A stretch of 15,504 nt of DNA from assembly GCA_013361075.1 (NCBI GenBank), contig JABWAJ010000069.1:1-15504 (forward strand). The letters run 5' to 3'. The stretch is from Saprospiraceae bacterium. Lineage in GTDB: Bacteria; Bacteroidota; Bacteroidia; Chitinophagales; Saprospiraceae. Both the position numbers and the translations under genes were made by a program. How positions within the stretch are numbered: the stretch's first letter is position 1; the number at the start of each line of letters is the position of its first letter. The notes beneath the pieces are model-generated. The model was not told where the DNA came from. It saw only the letters and a program-made list of their open reading frames with translations, and did no database searches. Positions 1 through 7,493 of this stretch are shown in pieces.

Positions 1-939
1 GACGGCAAAAAAATCATCGAATACCGCAAAGCCATGTCGCTGGAGCAGCAGCCAAAGCGTATGGTGGTGGTTGGTGCCGGCGCCATTGGGGTAGAGTTCG
101 CCTATTTCTACCACGCCATTGGTACGGAAGTGACCGTGGTGGAGTTTTTAGAGCAGGGCTTAGTGCCCCGGGAAGATGCTGAAATCTCAAAAGAACTGAC
201 CAAAATCTATCAAAAAAGCGGCATTCGCGTGCTGGGCAATACGGCGGTAGAAACCGTGGATACTTCCGGGGCAGGGTGCAAAGTTACGGTCAAGAACCGC
301 AAAGACGGCGCCACTGAGGTCATCGAATGCGATGTTGTGCTTTCCGCAGCGGGCGTGACGCCAAATACGGAAAACATCGGCCTGGAAGCCTTAGGCATTG
401 AGACCGACCGCGGCATCATCAAGGTAGATCCATTCTATCGCACCAATGTAGCAGGTATTTATGCCATCGGCGACGTGGTGCCCGGCCCGGCCCTGGCGCA
501 CGTAGCAAGCGCAGAAGGCATCATCTGCGTGGAAAATATTGCAGGCCATCATCCTCAGCCCTTAGACTACAACAACATTCCCGGCTGTACGTATTGCAGC
601 CCGGAAATAGCCTCCGTTGGCTACACCGAACAAGGGGCAAAAGACGCCGGCTATGAAATCAAAGTGGGCAAATTTCCGTTCTCTGCTTCCGGCAAAGCCA
701 GCGCGGCGGGCGCAAAAACGGGTTTTGTGAAGCTGATTTTCGATGCAAAATACGGCGAATTCCTTGGCGCACACATGATCGGTATGAATGTAACGGAAAT
801 GATTGCTGAAGTCGTCGTGGCCCGCAAATTGGAAACAACCGGGCATGAGATCATCAAATCTGTACACCCGCACCCAACGATGAGCGAAGCCATCATGGAA
901 GCGGCTGCGGCTGCGTATGGGGAAGTGATCCATATTTAA
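1..939 (+). CDS. lpdA: Dihydrolipoyl dehydrogenase, 3' part (5' end outside window)
   Basis: E3 component of 2-oxoacid dehydrogenase complexes (or glycine cleavage): reoxidises dihydrolipoamide and passes electrons via FAD to NAD+. The frame is open from base 1, so 312 residues of the C-terminal two thirds are present; the FAD-binding N-terminus with the redox-active Cys pair lies upstream of the window. Visible landmarks in window numbering: the NAD-binding Rossmann glycine motif GAGAIG at residues 25-30; the second FAD motif, YAIGD at 154-158, followed by the A-H-V-A-S-A-E-G stretch; and the dimerisation domain from about 190. The C-terminal HPHPTMSE motif carries the catalytic His (H291) and its partner Glu (E296), five residues apart as in the E. 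coli enzyme. The gene looks intact to its TAA. A repeat starts on the very next base. It is convergent with the exporter operon. Which complex it serves cannot be told from this window. Confidence 0.95.
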   Translation, partial: DGKKIIEYRKAMSLEQQPKRMVVVGAGAIGVEFAYFYHAIGTEVTVVEFLEQGLVPREDAEISKELTKIYQKSGIRVLGNTAVETVDTSGAGCKVTVKNRKDGATEVIECDVVLSAAGVTPNTENIGLEALGIETDRGIIKVDPFYRTNVAGIYAIGDVVPGPALAHVASAEGIICVENIAGHHPQPLDYNNIPGCTYCSPEIASVGYTEQGAKDAGYEIKVGKFPFSASGKASAAGAKTGFVKLIFDAKYGEFLGAHMIGMNVTEMIAEVVVARKLETTGHEIIKSVHPHPTMSEAIMEAAAAAYGEVIHI

Positions 940-1069
940 GTTGGCAGTTTTTCAGTTGGCAGTTGGCAGGGGTGTTTGGGAATGGTTGTAGGTAGTACTA
1001 TTTGAGGGAGTTGGCAGTTTTTCAGTTGGCAGTTGGCAGGAGTGTTTGGGAATGGTTGTAGGTAGTACT
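940..1069. repeat. Two tandem copies of a 60-bp intergenic repeat (70-bp period)
   Basis: Bases 940-999 and 1010-1069 are identical except at one position (G971 versus A1041), separated by a 10-bp spacer. Each copy begins with short echoing words built from TTGGCAG and CAGTTGGC, then a GTGTTTGGGAATGG stretch and GGTAGTACT. The first copy begins directly after the lpdA stop codon. The near-identity suggests a recent duplication. It has no coding sense and no CRISPR-like spacing. I infer a dispersed intergenic repeat family, but that needs other genomic copies to prove. Confidence 0.9.
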
Positions 1070-1116
1070 CTCGTCAACAGTAGCGCAGGAAGCTCAATCG
1101 TGAATTACGAACACAT

Positions 1117-1160
1117 TAAACCCGTAAACACCTGCCAACTGCTCACTGAAAAACTGCAAC
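1117..1160 (-). repeat. Degenerate inverted copy of the 940-1069 repeat
   Basis: The reverse complement of 1131-1160 matches the start of the repeat (940-970 and 1010-1040) with one missing base and a few substitutions. Weaker similarity (TGTTT..GGG) continues toward 1117. It ends 4 bases before the stop codon of the HlyD-type gene, so both convergent genes end against a repeat copy. In RNA from either strand the copies could pair into a long imperfect stem, which might end transcription in both directions; this role is inferred. Confidence 0.7.
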
Positions 1161-1164
1161 CTGA

Positions 1165-2457
1165 TCACGACAACTTCCGCCTTAAATTCTCAAAAATCCA
1201 CTCAATAAACCGTTTTTCTTCGGTAATGATCTCTGCCTTGCCGAGCATCTCCTGAACGGGTTCCAGGGTGAGTCCGGTACTGGTTTTTAAGCCTTTCGGA
1301 AACTCAATAACGATGGGAATTTTGCCGTTACTGGCCACTTTGCCTTTGGAGGCCACCGTGCCAGTTACCGCCCCAAACTCGGGAAAAGGATAGCTGTTGA
1401 ATTTGACAATGACTTTCTGGCCCACCTGTACCTTGCCCGACCCGTCAAAATCAAGGGCAATCCGGCCGATGATGTCTTTGGTATTCACCGGGTATACCGA
1501 CATCAGTTCTTTTTCTTTGCTCACGTACTGGCCGGCGCCAATGTTTTCATCCATAAAGACCACAATGCCGTCGAGGGGGGATATGAGCAGATAGTTCTTT
1601 TTCCATTCTTCAATTTTGCCCTGGAGGCGGTTGAAACTTTCTTTGAGTTCGTTAGAGGCAGTCGATTTGCCTTCGCGCGAACCGCGCTGCACACCGTTGA
1701 TTTCGTCGCGCATGATTTCTATTTCAAACTGCTTGTTTTTGATCGACGATTCCAACGACTGGATGTCGCGCTCTACCCGGGAATAAGCCGTTTGCACGTC
1801 GCGAACCTGGTCGAGGGTAGCAAACTTGCCGCTGTAAAGGTTTTGCATGCGTTCGTACCGCTCTTTGGCGATCACCAGGTCTTTTTCCATGCTTGCTTTC
1901 TGGCGCTTTTCGCTTTCGATGATGGCGCGTGCTTTTTCGATGCGCCGGCGCAACTGGCTGACACTCTGGTTGTCGTAGCGGCCGGTAGCTTCTGAGCGCA
2001 GGGCTTCCTGTTTTTTGACAAAATCAAAAAAAGCTTCCTGCAGGCTTTCGTCCAGAATGAGGTCGCCGGGCAGTTCGAGTGCCGAAAGCGTTTCGTCATC
2101 GAGCTGCCTGACGCGGATCAGCATGTTTTCGAGGGTTTGAACGTCTTCGTGTTTGGCCCGGTTGCGCAATACAAGTAGCGACTGGTCTTTTTGTACGGTG
2201 TCTTCATTGACCACCAGCACTTCTTCAATGAACCCAGCTTGTTCTGCAACTAATTTCCGGGGCGGTTCGGCTGTGGTAACCCGGATTTTTCCGTCAATGG
2301 TGTCGGGGTATTTAAGCAGGTAGCCGGTCCAGCCCAGGACGACAAAAGCGACCAGGGCCAGGGTAGAACCCCATCGGGTGAGCCATCCGGGAGGAGTGCC
2401 CAGAATTTCCTGAACTTCTTCGCTCCGGATGCTGATGTCTTCTTGAGATTGAGTCAT
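1165..2457 (-). CDS. HlyD-family membrane fusion protein of a peptidase-ABC exporter
   Basis: Periplasmic adaptor that links the inner-membrane ABC transporter encoded just upstream to an outer-membrane TolC-type channel. From the chosen ATG it has 430 residues: a short cytoplasmic N-terminus, one membrane segment at about 31-49, a lipoyl/barrel-sandwich strand region from about 63, a long charged coiled coil at about 105-285, then the returning lipoyl half and a beta-barrel (about 290-400). This is the type I secretion adaptor plan. Start choice: the frame extends 7 codons further to a GTG at 2476-2478, which would overlap the ABC gene by 8 bp. The ATG at 2455-2457 lies 13 nt past the ABC stop and seems at least as likely; neither has a clear ribosome-binding site. 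It is surely co-transcribed with the ABC gene. No outer-membrane partner gene is visible. Confidence 0.9.
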   Translation of the reverse strand: MTQSQEDISIRSEEVQEILGTPPGWLTRWGSTLALVAFVVLGWTGYLLKYPDTIDGKIRVTTAEPPRKLVAEQAGFIEEVLVVNEDTVQKDQSLLVLRNRAKHEDVQTLENMLIRVRQLDDETLSALELPGDLILDESLQEAFFDFVKKQEALRSEATGRYDNQSVSQLRRRIEKARAIIESEKRQKASMEKDLVIAKERYERMQNLYSGKFATLDQVRDVQTAYSRVERDIQSLESSIKNKQFEIEIMRDEINGVQRGSREGKSTASNELKESFNRLQGKIEEWKKNYLLISPLDGIVVFMDENIGAGQYVSKEKELMSVYPVNTKDIIGRIALDFDGSGKVQVGQKVIVKFNSYPFPEFGAVTGTVASKGKVASNGKIPIVIEFPKGLKTSTGLTLEPVQEMLGKAEIITEEKRFIEWIFENLRRKLS

Positions 2458-2470
2458 AGTGGATTGGTTT

Positions 2471-4669
2471 TCAGGCACCCAATTCGAGCTGGTTGCGCAC
2501 TAACTGGTAATAGGCGCCTCTGACATAGGTCAGTTCTTCGTGTGTTCCGCGTTCAACAATTTCGCCGCCTTCCACCACAATGATGTTGTCGGCATTCATC
2601 ACCGTACTCAGGCGGTGCGCCACCAAAATGACGGTTTTATTCCGGAAAAAATCGTGCAGGTTTTCCATCACGATCATTTCATTGAAGGCGTCTAATGCAG
2701 CCGTGGCTTCGTCAAAAAAGATAAATTCCGGATCTTTATAAATGGCGCGGGCAATCAGCAAGCGTTGCTTCTGCCCCTGGCTCAGGCCCATACCTTCTGA
2801 ACCGATACGTGTATTGTAGCCCATTGGCAGGGCTTCTATAAAGGATTGAATGTTGGCGATTTTTACGGCGCGCAGCAGCTTTTGGGTATTTACCGATTCT
2901 TCGCCAAGCGCAATGTTGCGGGCGATGGTATCATTGAAGACGTAACCCTCCTGCATCACAATGCCGCATTTGCTGCGCCAGAGGCGGCTGTGGATGTTGC
3001 TCAGGTTGATGTCACCAAGGTAAACGGTCCCATCGGTAGGTTTGTAAAAACCGAGCAACAATTTCAGGATGGTGGATTTTCCGCTTCCGCTGGAGCCAAC
3101 AATGGCCGTGATTTTCCCTTTCGGAATTTCAAGGTCAATGTTTTTCAGCACCATGGGCGAATGCGGGCCGTTGTAATGAAAATTCACATCCTCCATGATG
3201 AGATTTCCCGTTTCCGGCAGGATGGTAATTTTATTGGAAATGTCTTCTTCGTCGTCTTTTGCATGGATTTCGCTCATGCGTTCCAGGCTGATTTTTGCTT
3301 CCTGCAAGGCGCGTGCAAAATCAATGAACTGGTGAACCGCTGCATTCAGCTGGCCAATGATGTACTGGATGGCCACCAGCATGCCCAGCGACATCTCGCC
3401 TACTACCACATAGCTGGCTGCAAAATAAATGATCAGCAGGTTTTTGCCTTCATTGATAAAAATGGATCCCGAACGTTGCAACTGATCCACGCCCAGCGAA
3501 TTCAGGCTTATGCGGAACAATTTCGACTGAGTGCGTTCCCACGACCAGCGTTTTTGCTTTTCCGCATTGTACATCTTGATTTCCTGCATCCCGTTGATGA
3601 GCTCAAACAGGTTGGTCTGGTGCTCGGCGGCGCCCGTAAAACGCTTGTAGTCCAATTCCCGGCGCTTTATCTGGAAATAAACCACCCAGGCAAAGTTGAG
3701 GATGGAGCCGGCCATAAAAATCCCGAAAATAGCCGTATCCCAGGCCAGCAGCACTAAGGAAAAGATGATAAAATTGAAAAATGAAAAGAAAGACATCAGC
3801 GTCGTTGTCGTCAGAAAGCGCTGGATGCGCTCGTTGTCGGCGATGCGCTGCATCAGGTCGCCGGAAAGTTTGGCGTCGAAAAAGCTGATGGGAAGTTTCG
3901 TCAGTTTGATGAGAAAGTCAGAAATCAGGCTGATGTTTACCCGGGCACCCACATGCAGCAAAATCCAGCTGCGGAAAAACTCTACCCCCATATTGGTGAC
4001 AAAGAGCACCAATTGTGCCACGATGATCAGGGCAATAAAGCCGGGTTGCACTTTGTTGATCCCAACATCAATCAGGGCTTTGATGAGGAAGGGAAAGATA
4101 AACTGCAGGACAATGCCCAGGATGAGGCCTACCAGCAACTGGAGCAGCAGCGCCTGGTATTTTTTAAAATAAGAAAGGACGTACCGGAGGCTGGATTTGT
4201 CTGTTTTTTCGCCGTCGTGTTTGAAAAATTCCGGCGTTGTTTCCAACAACAGGAGAACACCAAGCTTTTCTTCCCCGTTTTCGGCGGGTTCGGTCCAGCT
4301 TTCTTCAAAAGCTTCTTTGGTTAGTTTGAATTTTCCTGCAGCCGGGTCTGCAATCCAGACATGGGTTTTGCTGGCTTTGTAAACCACAACAAAATGCCCC
4401 TCTTTCCAATGGGCAATGCAGGGCAGGGGAATGTCTTCCGAAAGGCGGTCGAAAGTCGTTTTGATGGCCAGTGATTGCAGGCCGATGTGCTCGGCAGCGT
4501 CGCTGATGCCCAGCAGGGAAACCCCTTGCTTGTCAATATAAGTCAGCTCGCGCAGGTAGTCCAGAGAATAGTAGCGCCCGAAGTGCCTGGCAACCATGCG
4601 CAGGCAGGTGGCACCACAATCCATGGCTTCCAACTGTTGGTAAAAAGGAAATCCTCCGGGAACTGGCAT
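2471..4669 (-). CDS. Peptidase-domain ABC transporter (C39 family, bacteriocin/peptide exporter)
   Basis: Fused protease, permease and ATPase of 732 residues that in known relatives trims a double-glycine leader from a peptide and exports it. An N-terminal C39 peptidase domain (about 1-145) has an intact-looking catalytic set: Q12 (oxyanion hole), C18 in D-C-G-A-T-C, H92 in G-H-F-V-V-V-Y, and D108 in D-P-A-A-G. A transmembrane domain follows (about 165-450). The ATPase domain (about 490-730) has Walker A GSSGSGKST near 525, signature LSQGQ near 628, Walker B FIFFDEATAALD near 650 and the H-loop AHRLST. It is the first gene of a two-gene operon with the HlyD adaptor. No double-glycine precursor peptide is seen in or near the operon, so the cargo is unknown. 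It may be encoded elsewhere, as is frequent for Bacteroidota exporters of this type. Confidence 0.95.
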   Translation of the reverse strand: MPVPGGFPFYQQLEAMDCGATCLRMVARHFGRYYSLDYLRELTYIDKQGVSLLGISDAAEHIGLQSLAIKTTFDRLSEDIPLPCIAHWKEGHFVVVYKASKTHVWIADPAAGKFKLTKEAFEESWTEPAENGEEKLGVLLLLETTPEFFKHDGEKTDKSSLRYVLSYFKKYQALLLQLLVGLILGIVLQFIFPFLIKALIDVGINKVQPGFIALIIVAQLVLFVTNMGVEFFRSWILLHVGARVNISLISDFLIKLTKLPISFFDAKLSGDLMQRIADNERIQRFLTTTTLMSFFSFFNFIIFSLVLLAWDTAIFGIFMAGSILNFAWVVYFQIKRRELDYKRFTGAAEHQTNLFELINGMQEIKMYNAEKQKRWSWERTQSKLFRISLNSLGVDQLQRSGSIFINEGKNLLIIYFAASYVVVGEMSLGMLVAIQYIIGQLNAAVHQFIDFARALQEAKISLERMSEIHAKDDEEDISNKITILPETGNLIMEDVNFHYNGPHSPMVLKNIDLEIPKGKITAIVGSSGSGKSTILKLLLGFYKPTDGTVYLGDINLSNIHSRLWRSKCGIVMQEGYVFNDTIARNIALGEESVNTQKLLRAVKIANIQSFIEALPMGYNTRIGSEGMGLSQGQKQRLLIARAIYKDPEFIFFDEATAALDAFNEMIVMENLHDFFRNKTVILVAHRLSTVMNADNIIVVEGGEIVERGTHEELTYVRGAYYQLVRNQLELGA

Positions 4670-4724
4670 ATATTTTACTGCTGTCTAAAGCATTGCTTCC
4701 AATTAAACTGTGCAATACTCAATA

Positions 4725-4732
4725 CAAAAATA
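4725..4732 (-). promoter_or_regulatory. Candidate -7 box for the exporter operon
   Basis: The minus strand reads TATTTTTG here, an exact match to the Bacteroidota -7 consensus TAnnTTTG, 55 nt upstream of the ABC transporter ATG. I do not see a good TTTG -33 box at the expected distance, so the call is tentative. Confidence 0.35.
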
Positions 4733-4818
4733 AGCATGAAAGTTAAGGGTTTACGCATGTTTGTTACGCTATTTCAAAAAAAAGTCACTGAAGCGGACTA
4801 CCGGATGGATGTTGAGGG

Positions 4819-4849
4819 TTGTAGAACCGGGGATTAATCTCTATTTTTC
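4819..4849 (+). promoter_or_regulatory. Weak candidate promoter for the GtrB-like glycosyltransferase
   Basis: TTG at 4819-4821, a 20-bp gap, then TATTTTTC at 4842-4849 (one mismatch to TAnnTTTG). Transcription would start near 4856, favouring the later ATG codons at 4863 or 4878. A second weak -7-like box, CATGTTTG at 4756-4763, would instead allow the ATG at 4809. Confidence 0.25.
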
Positions 4850-4862
4850 GCCGCCTGTAGAA

Positions 4863-5828
4863 ATGGTCTCAACCGCAATGCACAACAATTTCATCTCCGT
4901 CGTCAGTGTTTTGAACAGCCCCGCGCAGCTGCCCGATCTGCCTGAATTCCTCCGGAATGTTCATGGCGTACTGAGCCGGAATTTTGCCGATTTTGAGATT
5001 GTTTTGGTCAATAATGCCCTGGAAATGCCGCCTGATGTAAAAATAGAACCGCTGGACGCCGACCTCAAACGGCACATTTATCTGCTCAATTTATCGCGCC
5101 GCACCAATAAAAATCATGCGGTGGTAGCCGGACTCGATCGCTCCAACGGCGATTATACGGTGATTCTGGAAACGGAGTTTTACCACGACCCGGATGTCAT
5201 TACTGCGCTGTTTGAAAAATCACAAAAAGGATTCGATATCGTTTATCTGCGGGCCAAAACACGGCACGTGCGGCTGCGCTTTCGGTTGTTGTACAAACTG
5301 TTCTACTACATCCTCAAGCGTTATTCCGCACTTCAGATTGACGACATGGCACACAATACCCGCATCATTTCCCGCCGTGCCCTGAATTCTTTGTTGCGCT
5401 TGCGCGAAAATCTGCGCTTTATGAAGCCAATTTATGCCATTGTAGGCTACCGGACGGCACATGTGGATACGCAGGTGCCGTTGCACGAAGAAGCGGAAGG
5501 GTTTTCCGAGCGTTTTCGCACGTCATTGATGGCGATCACGTCCTACACGACTTTTTTAAGAACCCTTTTGTTGTGGATTTTTCTTTTTTCTTTGGTTTTT
5601 CTGATCGGTGTGGTGGTCAATGCCCTCAAGGTGAAATTTTCAGGCATGGACCTTTTCGGAAACCTGAGTGAAGCAACTTCGGGCTGGACTTTTCTGGTGA
5701 TCCTGATTTCGGTATTTTTTGCCATTACCTGCCTCAACCTCTACATCATGTCGATCTATTTGTCCAATATCTACAATGAAATCAAACAGCGCCCGCTGTA
5801 CATCATTGAGTCGGTGAAAAGGTTCTAG
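4863..5828 (+). CDS. GT2 glycosyltransferase, GtrB/DPM1-like, with altered Asp motifs
   Basis: Member of the GT2 family with a C-terminal membrane hairpin, the plan of enzymes that load a sugar onto undecaprenyl or dolichyl phosphate. From the ATG at 4863 it has 321 residues. The GT-A core (about 10-225) keeps the general pattern, including R-R-T-N-K-N-H-A-V-V-A-G-L at 79-91 and a basic R-I-I-S-R-R at 167-172. Two membrane segments follow (about 232-254 and 275-298), then a family-typical end, RPLYIIESV. Oddities: the first motif, usually D-D-G-S, reads N-N-A-L (50-53), and the metal-binding D-x-D reads E-T-E (103-105). The enzyme may therefore use Glu ligands, may have changed function, or may be inactive. 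ATG choices at 4809, 4863 and 4878 give 339, 321 or 316 residues; the frame also extends to a TTG at 4761. It diverges from the exporter operon; a link to it is possible but unproven. Confidence 0.85.
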   Translation: MVSTAMHNNFISVVSVLNSPAQLPDLPEFLRNVHGVLSRNFADFEIVLVNNALEMPPDVKIEPLDADLKRHIYLLNLSRRTNKNHAVVAGLDRSNGDYTVILETEFYHDPDVITALFEKSQKGFDIVYLRAKTRHVRLRFRLLYKLFYYILKRYSALQIDDMAHNTRIISRRALNSLLRLRENLRFMKPIYAIVGYRTAHVDTQVPLHEEAEGFSERFRTSLMAITSYTTFLRTLLLWIFLFSLVFLIGVVVNALKVKFSGMDLFGNLSEATSGWTFLVILISVFFAITCLNLYIMSIYLSNIYNEIKQRPLYIIESVKRF

Positions 5829-5897
5829 CTCCTTTGCTATGGTGGGTTAAAAATGGTTTCTCCTTTGTTTGTTTGATGGTTGATCGTTTTGACTCCG

Positions 5898-5995
5898 CTC
5901 AACAAACAACCAACAACGAACAACACTCAACAAACAACGAACAACAAACAACAAACAACACTCAACGCTCAACGCTCAACGCTCAACACTCACCA
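5898..5995. repeat. Low-complexity CAA/CTCAAC array ending in a heptad tandem repeat
   Basis: On the plus strand the first part is made of CAA-rich words; the 13-mer CTCAACAAACAAC occurs at 5898 and again at 5926 (28-bp period). From 5961 to 5995 it becomes a 7-bp tandem: CTCAACG three times, CTCAACA, then a degenerate CTCACCA. The last part encodes the C-terminus and stop codon of the minus-strand hydrolase. Such arrays can change length by slippage. Plus-strand frames through it give only low-complexity Thr/Asn/Gln peptides and are not genes. Confidence 0.9.
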
Positions 5996-6815
5996 CTCCC
6001 TCCATCCAGTCTGTCATCCTGCTCAATACATCAGCTTTCTCCGGCTCGTTGTGGATTTCGTGGTAGAATTTTTCCCATAAGTGCCAGGTAACGTCACCTG
6101 GAACGCGTTGTGCAAAGGCAGCGCTGGCTTTGGGCGATGTAATGTTATCGGCACCACCGTGCATGAGCAGCAGGGGGAGCGGAAATTGACCGGTATAGGC
6201 ATCAAGCCATGCCGCTGTTTCCATCATTCCTGTTGCCGCGGCAACACTGATGTAATCGTGCACCAGCGGGTCTTTTTCATAAGCTTCTACGACGGCTTTG
6301 TCCCGGGAAAGATCGGATGTTTTTAAGTGGTTGCGCTGCACAAATGCCGGAACGATGTGACGCAGCATTTTGGCAATAGCCACCAGTATTGCAGGCGGCT
6401 GAAAGGCAAGCTGTATCCAGGGCCCTGTCGAAATGACTCCGGCAATTTCAGGATGCCGCTTTAAGGTATAAGCAAGCACGAGGTTGCCGCCCATGCTATG
6501 ACCGTATAAAAACACAGGAAGATCCGGATAAACGGATTTGGCTTCAGCAACCAGGTGCCCGATCTCATCCAGAAATACCTCCGGATTGGGAGCATGCCCG
6601 CGCTTTCCCCCCGATTGCCCATGTCCGCGCCGGTCGTATGCCATCATGGCAAAGCCGCGTGCATTAAAATAAGCTGCTACGTGGTCATAGCGCCTGCAGT
6701 GTTCCCCCAGGCCGTGAACCAGAGCGACCACGGCTTTGGGTTTTGGACAGGGATGGTTGATTGCATATATGGAAAGGCCATCCGGCGTTGTCCATTGAAA
6801 TTCAGAAGCAGTCAT
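5976..6815 (-). CDS. Alpha/beta hydrolase, monoacylglycerol-lipase-like
   Basis: Serine hydrolase of 279 residues resembling monoacylglycerol lipases and lysophospholipases (Hydrolase_4 type), probably cleaving fatty-acyl esters. The expected parts are present: the oxyanion L-V-H-G-L-G-E-H at 32-39; Y-D-R-R-G-H-G-Q-S-G at 60-69; the nucleophile elbow G-H-S-M-G with Ser107; the acid Asp223 in H-G-G-A-D; and His252 in F-Y-H-E-I-H-N-E. A cap region lies at about 130-200. There is no signal peptide, so it is probably cytoplasmic. It lies 29 nt downstream of the SPOR-like gene on the same strand, so co-transcription is likely. The last residues (V-S-V-E-R) and the TGA are made by a heptad repeat, so the native 3' end has probably been overwritten or extended slightly; the core fold is not affected. 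Confidence 0.92.
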   Translation of the reverse strand: MTASEFQWTTPDGLSIYAINHPCPKPKAVVALVHGLGEHCRRYDHVAAYFNARGFAMMAYDRRGHGQSGGKRGHAPNPEVFLDEIGHLVAEAKSVYPDLPVFLYGHSMGGNLVLAYTLKRHPEIAGVISTGPWIQLAFQPPAILVAIAKMLRHIVPAFVQRNHLKTSDLSRDKAVVEAYEKDPLVHDYISVAAATGMMETAAWLDAYTGQFPLPLLLMHGGADNITSPKASAAFAQRVPGDVTWHLWEKFYHEIHNEPEKADVLSRMTDWMEGVVSVER

Positions 6816-6844
6816 GCTGGTATAACTTGGTTGTTGCCGTCAGG

Positions 6845-7438
6845 TTAAAATTTGCGCTTTCCCATTTCAAACTGCACAATGCGCAAGCCAGGATAAAGCT
6901 TGGCTAAGTAAACATCCGTGAATTCTACAGCTGCTTCTTCAGAGGGGAAGTCACCAACCAGATAAGCATAAACCCCTTCCGATAGCTGCTCAACAGCGAT
7001 GCTGCCGTGGCGCGTAAAAATCAGGTGGTCAGGGGGGAGTGGTGTTTCTGCCAGCAGAATCTGCACGCGAAAGCCAGAGTAGTCTTCTGCAACAGCCGGA
7101 ATTACCCGCTGTCCGATCCGGGTGACCTCAGATTCGTAAAAAATCGGGGTTTCCGGTTCTTCTTCTCCTTCCTGAAAAATGCCCCGCTCGCTCAGGTCGC
7201 TATATTCTTTGGGGACAATCCCGTCTTTTCCCGCCTGAACGCTTTTGCTTTTGAAATACGGACGGTCAAATTCTTCGGCATTTGATCCATACCACTCCTT
7301 GGGAATGGTATCGGATATGCCTTGCCGGACGGGTGCAAAATCGGGAAAGCTGCGTCCGGTAACTTGTTGAGAAAAACCAACAAGGAGGATCAGTACGATC
7401 AGCAGCACAGAATCTTTGGCAATTACTTTGGTGGCCAT
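6845..7438 (-). CDS. Secreted protein with a SPOR-like C-terminal domain
   Basis: 197 residues from the ATG at 7436-7438; the frame extends two codons further to a TTG, which I reject as start. Residues 1-28 look like a signal peptide: a Lys near the start, a Leu/Val/Ile core at 11-21 and a polar end. The middle (about 30-115) is acidic, Pro-rich and probably disordered. The C-terminal part (about 119-195) resembles SPOR/sporulation-related repeats of Bacteroidota: G-F-R-V-Q-I at 122-127, V-Y-A-Y-L-V-G-D-F at 156-164, then a helix with E-A-A-V and a last strand R-I-V-Q-F-E-M-G at 186-193. SPOR domains bind denuded septal peptidoglycan, so a periplasmic cell-wall role is reasonable. The assignment rests on pattern, not alignment, and the exact function is unknown. 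It is the first gene of a likely pair with the hydrolase. Confidence 0.75.
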   Translation of the reverse strand: MATKVIAKDSVLLIVLILLVGFSQQVTGRSFPDFAPVRQGISDTIPKEWYGSNAEEFDRPYFKSKSVQAGKDGIVPKEYSDLSERGIFQEGEEEPETPIFYESEVTRIGQRVIPAVAEDYSGFRVQILLAETPLPPDHLIFTRHGSIAVEQLSEGVYAYLVGDFPSEEAAVEFTDVYLAKLYPGLRIVQFEMGKRKF

Positions 7439-7464
7439 GAGCAATTTGTTTTAATTCGCTGTCT

Positions 7465-7472
7465 CAAATGTA
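7465..7472 (-). promoter_or_regulatory. Candidate promoter (-7 box) for the SPOR-like gene and hydrolase
   Basis: The minus strand reads TACATTTG, a full match to TAnnTTTG, 26 nt upstream of the ATG at 7438, so the leader would be about 20 nt. A T-run about 18 nt further upstream could serve as a weak -33 element. On the opposite strand, TTTG at 7446 and TAGATTAA at 7471 form a weaker candidate for fmt in the same 55-bp gap. Confidence 0.45.
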
Positions 7473-7493
7473 GATTAATACCCGTAAAAATAC

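Noticed and set aside
940..1069. Possible CRISPR repeats
   Set aside because: Only two 60-bp copies with a 10-bp spacer, internal echoing words and no cas genes; the size and spacing do not fit.
940..1160. Possible insertion sequence or small transposable element
   Set aside because: There is no transposase, no clear terminal inverted repeats bounding a unit and no target duplication; it is only direct and inverted repeat copies.
2846..3757. A 303-codon open frame on the plus strand, opposite the ABC transporter
   Set aside because: It lies wholly inside a clearly conserved gene on the other strand, has no recognisable domain, and its composition is what the complement of that gene would give.
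3696..4172. A 158-codon plus-strand frame, also opposite the ABC transporter
   Set aside because: Shadow of the transmembrane-coding region; basic, Ser/Met-rich sequence without family likeness.
4475..4837. A plus-strand frame crossing the ABC gene start into the intergenic gap, considered as a cargo peptide
   Set aside because: Most of it is antisense to the C39 domain; there is no double-glycine leader and no start signal.
5834..6091. Plus-strand frames giving Thr/Asn/Gln-rich peptides
   Set aside because: They are translations of the CAA-rich repeat and the antisense of the hydrolase end; there is no start signal and no conserved part.
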